Assembly (NCBI RefSeq): GCF_963662255.1 | Contig: NC_085049.1 | Location: 22,476,142 to 22,540,141, forward strand | Direction: 5' to 3' | Source of the DNA: Cinclus cinclus | Lineage: Eukaryota > Chordata > Aves > Passeriformes > Cinclidae | DNA: 64,000 nt | Part shown: positions 46,380-57,700 of the stretch, in pieces | Layout: each line of letters starts with the position of its first letter | Position numbering within the stretch: the stretch's first letter is position 1 | Translations under genes and position numbers: made by a program | The notes under the pieces: model-generated | Database searches by the model: none | Told to the model about the DNA's origin: nothing | Seen by the model: the letters and a program-made list of their open reading frames with translations, nothing else

Positions 46380-46655
46380 AATTTTAGAACTTTATTGCTC
46401 ATTGTCTTGCCTGCTACCCCACACTCAAGCCCTTCAGGAAATAGAGTTTTCAATTCCATGCTGGTTTTATTCCCCCTCCTCCTCCTGCTGATTTATCCAA
46501 AGGCAGGAAGACAGTAGGTTCCTCTTCCTAAGCATCTCTGAAATCAAATGCAGTGGAAGATTGGAAATGGCCTCATAGCCAAATGGGAGAGGCCCTCTGT
46601 TAAAAATTCCTCTACAAATCAGCACTAACTTTTGCTGTAGAAGGGCCTTGAAATT
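46380..46655 (+). repeat. Unclassified duplicated segment, copy A
   Basis: About 275 nt that aligns along its length with 50749-51009. Shared blocks include AGGAAATAGAGTTT, TTCCCCCTCCT, CAAATGCAGTGGAAGATTGG and TCAGCACTAACTTTTGCT. Small indels and substitutions separate the copies. I do not recognise the family. It lies between the GPR19-like gene and MRPS35. Confidence 0.8.
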
Positions 46656-46806
46656 CCTGGGGTCGTGGAGGCACTGACACTGGTATTTGCAGGTCAGTGC
46701 TGGCCACTGCCAGTGTCACTGGCAGAGCAAAGAGCTCATCGGCTCAGACAGCCGTGGACCTCCTTCCATTAAAACCAGCAAGTGGTGAATGTATGGGAAT
46801 GTATAA

Positions 46807-46881
46807 GTTATTAAATTTATATTTAATAACATTTTACAAGATTTGCTTTCCAAATCTTGTAAAATATTATTAAATATAAAT
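46807..46881. repeat. Nested near-perfect inverted repeat
   Basis: Arm 46815-46845 and arm 46851-46881 are reverse complements over 31 nt with one mismatch, separated by the 5-nt loop CTTTC. Inside the left side, 46807-46816 and 46821-46830 (GTTATTAAAT and ATTTAATAAC) form a second palindrome. The sequence is AT-rich, and no coding frame or known element is associated. Confidence 0.9.
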
Positions 46882-46984
46882 GCCTCCTGTGGAATGTGGC
46901 CATCAAGACAAGATGTTGGACTCTTAGTTGGATGTGTTGCAGCAGAGAGGAAAATTCAATTACTAGTTTATTACTGAAAAGTAC

Positions 46985-47098
46985 AGTTTGAAAGCAGGAA
47001 AGAGAATAATATGGAGCAGGAAGTCATTTTTCCAGTAAGGAAAAATATTCAGATGCATTTAATTCTCCTTGCTCAGATTCCACATGATGTTTGTCAAT
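46985..47098 (+). repeat. Unclassified repeat, copy 1
   Basis: AAAGCAGGAAAGAGAA, TTTTCCAGTAAGGAAAAATA and ATTCCACATGATGTTTGTCA align with 56112-56220 in MRPS35 intron 7, same orientation, with moderate divergence. Confidence 0.6.
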
Positions 47099-48099
47099 GT
47101 TGTGATTTTCTATATATAAACAAATCACATAGTATTTTCTTTCTACATGTTTTTCTTAAATTTTTTTCCTCCACTTACATTTCCTGTCCTTCAGGATGAT
47201 ATACTTGTATATTTTACACAAAATAAATACAAAATAGATAAAATTGTGCATATCTGTTTCAACCAGATTTGGAAATCCGGGCTGTTTACTGGGACCACCT
47301 GTGCTACCAACAGTTTTGTTTCCCTATCAAGGTTTATTTTGTGGCTAAAACATTAGGAGACCTGAAAGGAACTTTCCCTGGAAAAGGAGGTGCCATGCTG
47401 TGTTCCAGAGGAAACTCTCAATGTGCCTGTTGGTATTTCACTTCATTCTTAGTTGCTTCTAAGGCCCCAGCTCTGAGCAGTATCCATGTCATTAATACAG
47501 GATTTTCCAGGCAGCTATTTAGATTACTTTTGATTTGAAGCCCTTTCACTATGAATTATGAGTCAAAACCTTGAGTCCCTTTTGCAGTGTGTTTGCTAGA
47601 AAAGACACAGTCCATTGTCATTCAGATGAGGTTTTTAGCGTGTCTCAGATGTAGCCCAGCACAATTCAATCTGTTCTGCAACAAGAAAAGGGGCTTAAAG
47701 ACGTTGGGGGAAGAGGTGAATGTGAGGGACAGGAGGCTCTGGTTGAACAGCATTAAGGAGAGGTTAATGCCATCAAACTTTTAGCAGAAGGTTTTGATTA
47801 CTAGTTTTAAGAAGTACACAGTTTTTGGAGGAGTTATCCTAGCAAATTTTGCTGGCTATTCTGTTTCAATTTACAGCTACACTGATCTAAATTTTTCTTC
47901 ATTAGTTGCTGACTAGACCTCCTGCTCTGAACTGTACTGCTTGGCTGTTTTCACCAGTCCTCCTTCCCTTCGGTTCTGGGGAGAAAAAGTAAATTCCCCC
48001 AAAAATAAATTGGAGGAGACCAAGAGAAGAAGCTGTATTTTTACTTGTGAGAGGAAAAAACCGTGATTTGGAGGAGACTGAGGGGGCCCCTCATGGCCA

Positions 48100-48395
48100 T
48101 GATGGGGGGAAGCAGAGGAGCAGCTCTGATCTCTGCTCTGCGTGAGCAGGGACAGGACTTGGGCAATGGCCTGAAGCTGTGTCAGCGGAGGATTAGGTTG
48201 GTTATCAGGGAAAAGTTCTTCCCCCAGAGGGTGTTGGGCACTGCCCAGGCTCCCCAGGGAATGGTCACAGCCCCGAGGCTGCCAGAGCTCCAGGAGTGTT
48301 TGGACAACGCTCCCAGGGATGCACAGGGTGGGATTGTTGGGGTGTCTGTGCAGGGCCAGGACGCGTTTCCAACCCGGGATATTCCCAGTTCGGAG
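48100..48395 (+). mobile_element. CR1 3' fragment abutting the MRPS35 CpG island
   Basis: Contains TTGGTTATCAGGGAAAAGTT, GGGAATGGTCACAGCCCCGA, GCTGCCAGAGCTCCAGGAGT and GGTGTCTGTGCAGGGCCAGG, ending GGGATATTCC near 48,392. The MRPS35 ATG lies about 175 nt downstream, so the element occupies the proximal promoter or 5' UTR region. Long frames on both strands across 47.9-48.95 kb come from this element plus the GC-rich island. Confidence 0.85.
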
Positions 48396-48399
48396 CTCC

Positions 48400-48790
48400 A
48401 CAGCAGCGCTCAGAACAGAGCCCGAGATGCCCGCGGCTCCTCCCTGGGCAGAGCGGGCCCGGCTGCGCTCGGCGCGGGCGGCGCTGCCGCGTTCGCTCCT
48501 GCGGGGCCGGGCCCGTGCCGGCCGCCGTCGGGCCGGGCGGGGCCGCGGGAGGAGCGCGGCGGGGCCGGGATGGCGGAGCGGGCCGGGAGGTGCTGCCGGG
48601 TCGGGCTGAGCTGCGGAGCTCTCCTTTCCCAGGCCGTGCTGTCCCGGGCCGCCCCGCCGGGTTGGGGACGAGCCGCTTTTTCTTCGGCGCCCGCGGTGAG
48701 CGGCAGGAAAGGGCCGCAGGCTCCGGAAGGTGAGCGCGGGGTGCCCGGGGCGGTCGGGCTGCACCGCCGGCATGGCGGGACGCACGGCAG
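48400..48790 (+). promoter_or_regulatory. CpG island promoter of MRPS35
   Basis: Dense CG dinucleotides and high GC begin abruptly near 48,400 and run through exon 1 into the start of intron 1, in an otherwise AT-rich window. GC boxes of the GGCGGGGC type occur near 48,535. The ATG itself lies in a GATGGCGG context resembling YY1. No TATA box was seen. The transcription start is not determined. Confidence 0.8.
48570..48729 (+). CDS. MRPS35: MRPS35 exon 1 (presequence)
   Basis: Begins [20 protein letters not shown] and ends one base into a Gly codon before donor GTGAGC. It is very GC-rich. The start is chosen because it is the only ATG giving an Arg/Ala/Ser-rich presequence joined in frame to the conserved body. 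The frame is also open further upstream, so a longer N-terminus cannot be excluded. Confidence 0.9.
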
Positions 48791-51700
48791 CTAGGGCTGC
48801 AGCGGAGCGGTGCCTGTGCTGGGCTGTTCCCCAGGAGAATTTCATCGCCGTGTGTACTTCTGGGAAGCCTTTGGTGTCGTGCCTGGCCTCTGCTAATGGG
48901 AGCGGTGGCCAGGGTTTTCCCAGCCTTTTCCCGATGGGCTTCTGGAGCACGCCAGTTCGCTGAAAGCGCCTCTGGGTGATGTCCGGTGACTCTGCAATAG
49001 CTAAAGATGTCCTGACCTGAAATTAGAGATGTTTGTAACAGAAATAGTAAGGTTGCTGTGGCGTGTGGCTGTATGGGAAAGCGAAAAAGATAGGTGGAGG
49101 GATAAAGGAATGCTGAATATTATCTGTTGGAGACAGTCCTGAACGGATGTAGTGTTCGGTTTAAGATTTTTAACAGCAAGAAGAGGATGAGGAGAAAACG
49201 GTCCGTAAAATTCTCAGATAAGGAAAACAAATAACATGTGAAATCCACAAACTTCTATGAGGTAAGGTTGTAAGACATGCAAATGAGATAACATAGAACC
49301 CAAACATCCCTTCCTAAATCTCAGTCATTGCTTTTTGCTAAATATGTACAATCGATGAAACCTCTGAACTCAAACCCGACATTTGAAAATAAATGTCATC
49401 AGGTTCACTTTTGTATATCTAAGGCCGCATTATTCTGGTGTTGGTTGTTGGACAGTGGGTTTGGAAGTGTTTTAGAGTTTGAGGAGGAAATGAAGACAGA
49501 CAAGCATGCAAAGATCAGTGTTTAGTTTGAAAATTCAGTGGTATTTGGTGACTTCATGCATCCCTAGGGGTCCCTCACCACTGCTTCAGGTGAAATCAGT
49601 GAGCTATGAAGTAGAGCCAGGAAAAGCCCAAACCTGAAATGGATTAAACTCTTTCACTTCCTGTTCCACCTTCTCTGGGACTGTCCAGTGAGCGGGATCA
49701 AAGTGTTCCCCATCCCCAGTTCAAGAAGAGAAACAATCCAATGTCCAAACTGTTCCTGCAGGGGTGAGTTTTGCTGGAGAGTGGGATGGCACAGAAGAGG
49801 GTGTGAAGCTGTGCTGTCAGAAGGAAAGGATGGAGCCATGGCTCTTTCCTTTTGGAAACAAGAACTCTTAAGTTTATCCATCTTGTGCTGCTGGTGGAGA
49901 GTGATTTGTGACTGCCATGTGGGAAAGGAGAAAGGGAGCATAGGAATGAAGGTGAAAGTGTTCTTCATTCTTGTCCTTCAAGTTATTTTTTATCTCATTT
50001 TTTACAAAATTAATTAGTAATCTGCAGTTTTGAGTATCTGATCTTCCCCTTCTTCCACGTAAAGATTGTGGAGTATTACGGATATTGTCACAAAGACAAA
50101 AAAAACATACAGAATTATGCTACAATTTTTGCTCCCAAAACTATAGAATAATTTATTTTTAAAATGTTTTTGTTAATCTCTTTTGTTTTTCCTTCTTTCA
50201 GGTTCAATAAGGAGAAGAGGCAGGACAGCACAGTTTGTAAGATCAGTAAGTACTGAAATTTTCAGTTAGCTTAGGTGTTTGGGAAAGTTTTCTAAGCTGC
50301 ATGTTGTATCAGTTTGCCCAGGAGCCCCTTCTGCAGCCAAATCCTGGTGAAACAATCTCCTGGGACTGTTCCAGGCCAGCACCTGCCTTCTGTAACATTT
50401 TCAGTCTATGTTTTCAAAAATCAAAAATACAGCACTAAGCTGATGGTTAACTTGCATTGACACCATGTACTGCAGGTCTGAAAAGTAATTTAAAGTTGCA
50501 TTTCCAATAACCCAGACATGTCAATGTTATTTTCCGCCTGAGTTTACAGGATTTGTGGTGGTTGCTTTCTGGCATAAAGTTTTTCTTTTTCTGAGAGCAT
50601 CTGATTGAAATGATGATCAGTTTTTGGAGGGTGTAAGCTATTTCTGCCACATACTGATACATTGTCCCTACACTGGAATTTCTATAGAAAGAAATTTCAG
50701 CATTATTAATTTCAGCATTATTACTGTTCCACACGTACAGAATTCCAGAATTTTAAAACTCATTGTCTTGTCCCCGCCACATGTTCAGGCCGTTTAGGAA
50801 ATAGAGTTTCCAGTTCTGTACTGGTTTGATTCCCCCTCCTGATGTATCCCAAGGCAGGAAGATGGCAAGTTCTTCTTCCTGAGCATCTCTGCCATCAAAT
50901 GCAGTGGAAGATTGGGAAAGGCCTGGCAGCTAAGATGTGAGAGGCTCTCTGCAAAAGATTCCCCTACAAGTCAGCACTAACTTTTGCTTTAAAAGAGCCT
51001 TGAAATGTCCAGCTGTAGGAATTGATCCCTGAAATCACTGCTCAGTGTGTTAATCCTGCCTTGTCTTATATCCTGTATATCTCCCACCTGTCCCCCTTTC
51101 CCTTGGTTAGGCTGTGCCTCCCAGGACAGAGAGGATGGCTGTGGATCAGGACTGGAGCAGTGTGTACCCAACAGCAGCTGCCTTCAAACCTGCCTCAGTG
51201 CCTCTCCCAATCCGAATGGGTTACCCAGTGAAGAGAGGAGTGCCTCCACCAAAAGAAGGCAACCTAGAACTTATCAAGGTAAGACACATGCCATGGCTGT
51301 GGGCTCACTTCTAAAGTCACTGTTCACTAAGGCTGCATTGCTTTGATTGGAATGTTTTGGAGACTGCTTTCTGTTATTAAGTCACATAATCCTCTTGTAT
51401 GTCTAAGAGGTAACAAATATAAAGTTAATTAACTAAGTTAATGAACAATGGTATCAGGAGACTTTTTAGGACGATCATGCCTGTGACTTCTGCCACAAAG
51501 TTAAGTCTTTCCCTAAATCAGACTTGAGAAGAGTCTGCTTATATGAATATTTCGTTAAGCATGTTATAGTGCCTTAGCAAATGTGGGAAGTATAATGTGT
51601 AATCAGATTTCAGTAATGGTCATTTACTTCTGATCAGACAAAAATCAGTTTTTTTGGTATCTCTTCATGTGTCTGTTTCAGATTCCCAATTTTTTGCATC

Positions 51701-54700
51701 TTACTCCTCCTGCAATTAAGAAGCACTGTGCAGCTCTTAAAGGTGAGGGCAGGGTGGGTTGAGATTTTTTAAATTTTTGTTTGTTTGTTTAGTTGGTTGG
51801 TTTTGGTTTTTTTAACCATCTCTCGAAGTTTTCAGACAAAGCAAGATGTAACTGTGTGTAATGGAGATGAGACATTGTACACTTGTGGAGCTGGTTATTC
51901 AGCTGGCTGTGGCTGGTACTATCTGCTTTCTTGCTGCTGCCAGGAGTTATCCAGCTGGTATCAGATAAGTCTCAGGAGGTTGTCAGCACAGCAGTAAGAC
52001 TGAAATGTTACTTTTCCACGAGACCATCAGCTTGAGCTGATGAGTTGATATTTCATTGCTTTACAGAAGGGGAGTGGTGAATGCAAATCAGTTCTCAGAG
52101 AACTCTGTGATAGAACCAGACTTGAATCAGTAACCATTTATGGGCTGCATTTAATGACCAAAAAGCTATCAGTATGAAACCCTCTGTGCGAGCAGGGTGT
52201 GCTGGGGAGGTACAGGATCTACTGGAGACCAGAAGCATCCTTCTACCCAGCAAGCCTGTAAGGGGAAGCTAAGGAGGAGCTCAGGCCAAGGAAGCCTTTT
52301 TTGTGATGAGGGTGGTGAGACACTGGAAGAACTTGCCCAGAGAAGCTATGGATACCCCATCCTGGAAGTCTTCAAGCTCAGGTTTGGAAGGGCTTTGAAC
52401 AGCTGGATCTAGTAAAAAAAATCCCCATACCAGGAGGGTCACTTCCAACCCAAACCATTTTATGATCCTATTTGGCAGTTGTGAGGCTGCATCTGCAGTA
52501 CTGTATCCTGTTTTGGGGAAGGCAAAGAGAGACATGGCAATACTGGAGCCATGAGTGTGGTTTCTAGGACTAGTACTTTTAAAAACATATATTGCAATAC
52601 ACTTGAAAGAAAAAACCCAGCCAAATATACCAGACAGGTATTAATTATTTGGAGTGTTATCTCTTTATTGTACAGATTTCTGCACTGAATGGCCAAGTGC
52701 TCTGGACAGTGATGAGAAATGTGAACAGCATTTTCCCGTTGAAATTGAAACAGTAGATTATGTTTCTTCAGGGACTTCTATTCGGAATCCCAAAGCAAGA
52801 GTGGTGACCTTAAGAGTAAGTAGTAGTTTTGGTAAACAGACTTCGTTTCAAACGTCTAAATATTTGGCTTTGTTTTCCAAACATGCAAATGTGATCTGCT
52901 GAAAAGAAATTAGGAAAATGGAGTGAATTCAAAATCTTACACGAATGAGTATGTCTGTTTCTGATCAAATTTGTCCATTCATATTGACTGGCCTTGGGAC
53001 TTACGAGGCACTGGGGGGATGTTTATTATACAGGTATATATTGTTTGAATTCTCAAATTATTCTTGCCTTGTGTTAAGATTTTCAACATGATATAACCTG
53101 AAGAAATGCTGCAAATGTATCCCAAATAGTTCTCCTTAAGAGAAGATGTGCCTGTCTCAAGTACTTCCAGAGTTCAGGGTTTGGATTTTCCAAGGAATTA
53201 AAGTTGTTTTCTCCTTTTCTTGAAGGTTAAACTTTCTAACCTGAATTTGGATGACCATGCAAAGAAGAAGTTTATTAAGCTCGTGGGAGAGCGGTACTGT
53301 CAGGAGACAGATGTGCTCACAATTACAACAGATAGGTGAGCTGTCAGAAGGAATCAAAAATACTGTAGCAATGCCCACAGCAGAGAAAGGGCTGGGTTGT
53401 CTTCTAATAATACCAGTTGTTGTCTAGGTGAATTATTATATTTTAAGGGTAAAATAGGACTTAATTAACACTACTCCTGTTATTAACTGTTAAAAACAGG
53501 TTTTAAAAGAGTTCAGACTTAATGTAGGTTGGATTCTACTTTGCCACAGGGGGCAAAGAAGTTTCTAATGTCTGCAGAAGATTTGTAAGTTCTTGGATAT
53601 TGTATGTTTTCCTGCTGACTTGCAGCTGCCCCATCTTCTGTTCTTACTACTCATGCCTCCATGATATTATTCTTGGTTGTGTGTAATTGAGAAATGCACA
53701 GGAATCAACCAGTCATTTCTTAAGATTCCCTGCATTACACAGTAGAAAATTTGATGGTAGGTTTTAACCTTTGGTTCAGAAAAGTGTTTCTGCCTTTCCA
53801 GGTGTCCCCTAAGAAGACAGAACTATGATTATAGCATGCACCTGCTCACAGTTCTCTACCACGAATCCTGGGTAAGCAGTTGTGCATGGACTCTCTAAAC
53901 ATGCTCTCTCATATTTTAAAGTAAATGACCTTACAATTCTATTCTCTTTCAACTCGCTTTTCTTCAACCAAGAGAACATTTTGCAAGATTCCACATTCCT
54001 GTCTGTTAATTAGAATACATCCTTTCTTGGGCTTTTCCTGGGCTGCAGTAAACCATGGCTGTCAATTGGAAGTGTTCTGCTTCTTAAATGCTCTCTCACA
54101 TACCTTGTCTCAAGCTGACTGCTTTTCTGAGCTCCCTCTTGCTCAGAAAAGGGGCAGCCTTCCCACCTTCTGACTACAGCTATTCCTTTCACAGGGAGTG
54201 CTTCACACTTATCTCCTGTATTTTTGTGGTCGTGTTGGTGCCTTTCAACAATTTTATAGGCATTTTTTACAGAAAACAAGTGAGCATTCTGAACTGAAAT
54301 TGTTGTTGTTGGAAATCCATAGTAATGTTTTGGATGACTGAACTTTGTTCAAATGTCCCATGTCACTATCACATTGTTTGAGACAGACAAAGCCTTCATC
54401 ACCTCCATATGTCACTCTTACAGAAGTTGTACCTTATCCACTGCTATGACTCATACTTACTGTTTTCAGTTGTTCTAGAGGAGGAAATGTCTGTATTTAG
54501 CATTGTTATGTATTGTTCCTGATTTTGATCACTGCAGTGCTGATGTTAAGAACATCCTAAGGAAGACGAGCTATATTTCACTTTCAGTGGCGGTTGCCTT
54601 GAAGGATAATTTTGTACTTGTAGGGTGCATCAAATTAAATTGGTGGTGAAAGATAACATTTGCTGCAGATTCCAAGGACACATGGGTATTTTTCTCCCCA

Positions 54701-57700
54701 ACAGCATCACATTGCATTACAAATCTTAAATTAATGACAGAGTAATTTCCAGTATTAAGCAATGACAAGAGAGCTAGACAGTGCTCACTTTAATAACTTC
54801 AGACAAGCACCACAGCTGTGCTGGGCTCCAGCTTTAATTAGTGCTGGCAGACAGGGCTATGCAATATTGATATGGGAGTGTTCAGTGTGTATTGAATATG
54901 CACAAGTCTGTTGCACTTTTATTACCTTTCATTCTCCATGTTAATATTTGATGAGTTTGTCAATCAGTTGTAATTGTCTTTGATTTCCATGAAGAATTAA
55001 TGGTTTCCTGAGACATGGGTTTTTATTTTGTGTGGCATGTTTTGTTTTGTGGCATGGTTTTTTCTCCCTGATCAGGGATAATGCCTTTAAATAACTTGCT
55101 GAAAGATAGTTTGGATCTATTTTGCAAACCATGAGCAAACAGTGTGTGGTTTATTTTCATTTACATGAATTTTAATACTGGAGGGGAATGGACAGAGCCT
55201 GGCCTTCTATTTAAGCAGTAACATTAGTCCTGTTGGCAGAACTAATTGTAGGATTTTATGACTTTCCCAGCAGAGTAGTGCCACACTGTTAATGCATGTG
55301 GCTGATGGAACTGAATCAAAGGATGAGGGCAGTATTCTTTTCTTGCTGAGTGAAGGAAAGCTAGATTCATTTAACTTCTGCCCTCAAGCCTAAAACTTTG
55401 CACATGATCTCTTTAAATGTGGCAGGACTCCTATGATTTACGTTAATATCTGGATTACTGGATTTTGTCAATTGGAAGCATGTATAGGAGGAAAGGTTAT
55501 ATGCAGATATACATCAGGAAATGGAATTTCAAATGTAATTAGTTGCCAGCAATGCATCATCCTTTTAATACAGTTACAAATGCAATATCAGACCCATAAG
55601 TTCAGTTATTTCAAAACAGTCTTAAAAATCTTCAAAACCTAAGAATGTTCATTTATTTTCTCACTCTAAAATACTTGGAGATGTTTTACTTCCTGGTTGT
55701 CTGATTACTAATAGAATATTTGTGTTTTATTAGCTTTTAGAATATATGAATTAGATGGCTGTCTTGCCCCAGTTAATAAGAATTGAATTTCTTTTCTTTG
55801 GACTTTTCCTGTGATTCCTTTCAAATTATTCCCCAGGATTGTGCCTGGATTGAATTTATCAGTGAAAGAGTGAGATATATTGGATAGATTATTAATCAGC
55901 AACTTAACCAGTTGTATTTTGCTGCCTTTAAATAATGGTACTGCTTGAATGCTGTAGCATCACTTGAAACCTGGATCTATTTTTATGGTACAAGTGGTTT
56001 TTAAAGAGGTAGAGTTTGCTGCCCTCGAGTGGTTGAAAGGATCATGGATGGATTTCTTCACACAGCTTGGATTAATATCTTATCACTGGAAAGTCCACTT
56101 CTGTTAGGAGCTGAAAGCAGGAATGAGAAGCAAGCGCCATCTGGGAGTCAATTTTCCAGTAAGGAAAAACATTGAGAGTAATTAAATTTTTATTGCTCCA
56201 ATTCCATGTGGTGTTTCAACATACACAAGATGAGGGAGAATTAAGGATCTTGATTCAGCCTTGCAAAGCTGGGCTCTTGAAAGATTACTGAAAAGTTGTC
56301 CTGGATCTTCTATTCTCCACTACTTACTGTAAGAAACAGAAAGGTGAGGGAAGGAAAAAAATAAAGAATGGGCAGTGTGGCAGTGGAGGCTTAACTAAAA
56401 TTTATCCATCAACCCCACAGCTGTACAACTTGATTGAATTTCAGGGGAACTATTTTTGCCTTTCTTTTTAGAGCTTTCAGTGGCAAGGCACTGGTGGGAT
56501 GCAGTGTCTGTGTCTGCATGCTGAAAATGGGTATTTTTACATGACCACTGGTGACAATACTCAAATCTAAAATACAGCTTTTCTTTAGGCTTCATCTTCA
56601 TTTTTTTTCAACTACAGTCATTTTAAGCCATTCAAAATAAACATAATTTTTACCACTTCAGGTTGTGCCAATAATACTTGGTAACAACAGAATTTTGCAT
56701 TTTCATAGTGGGAGTTCACCTTGTAATTCAGCCTAAAATATGTGAAAGGACATGAGTCCACTGTTGAAACCTACACAGGTCTCTGTCTATTTAGGATTCC
56801 AAAGTTCATGTTAGGAACACTCAGGATGTTATGACATGGAGGTTGTAGACTTGAAGTGAGAGGTGGAGGAGGCAATCAAGTCTTGCTGAAGCACCCTGGG
56901 CACCTTTTAGTATCACTGAAGATGTTCAGGGGAAAGCTCCAGACTTGGGGATCTTAGAACAATGAAAGGTGGTGTAATTGTGCCCTCCCTAGCTAGAACA
57001 GGCTTCTCTCTCAGTGTGTCATTATATGTCGTTTAAGGACTGCAGACTGAGGCTGAAGTGAGACTGGTCTCTAATGTTGGAATATATCCTTTGTTTTGAG
57101 CCATGGATTCCATTGTGTGCTCACCAGAATCAGCTGATCAGCTATAAAGCTAAAGTGGCTTTATAATAGATGTTAAATTTCATACATTTTCTCTGAATTC
57201 CAACATTTAAAATCAAAGGAAGGAGGTTTCCTGACAGTAAATATGTATTCTAGTAGAAGATTACACCTTTTTTTTGTACCTCTTAGAACCAAAAGGGATG
57301 AGCATTGCAGAAAAAGGCTTAATTAGGAATTGTCTTTGTAGTATTCCTGACTGTAGTAGGCTTTTTTCAATACTTTGTGTTTAAGGTCCATGTTTCTTGT
57401 TGTTGGAGGAATAGGGCTCCTTTTTGATGCCTAAATACAGTTTTTGCAGCCGTTCAGTCTGTTGGAGTGAAATGAAGTCTTGTGGGGCATAGACATTAAA
57501 ATACTGAACAGACTTGGATTTTTAATATCACTGATCTCTCTTGATGAGATCAAAATCTTATCTGGTCAGCCTTCAGTAAACAAACTGAGGTAGATAAATA
57601 CCTTACAAATGACCCTTTCAGAAACCTGGATTTTCCAGAAAATGCAGCCATTCCAGCCTAGAGAAATTGGATGTTGTTCTTAGCTTTGAAAGAGGCTGAT

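Larger units (their letters stand above)
45257..48099. other. Intergenic between the divergent GPR19-like and MRPS35 genes
   Basis: Repeat-dense stretch: CR1 at 46.06 kb, duplicated segment A, the nested inverted repeat and the first copy of another unclassified repeat. The GPR19-like promoter and non-coding exon should lie here but could not be placed. Confidence 0.65.
50246..51110. other. MRPS35 intron 2
   Basis: Mostly occupied by two duplicated segments (50.32 kb and 50.75-51.01 kb). Confidence 0.85.

Noticed and set aside
47913..48950. 345-codon minus-strand open frame
   Set aside because: It runs antisense through the CR1 fragment and the MRPS35 CpG island. GC-rich sequence lacks stops, and part of the translation is antisense CR1. 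No domain.
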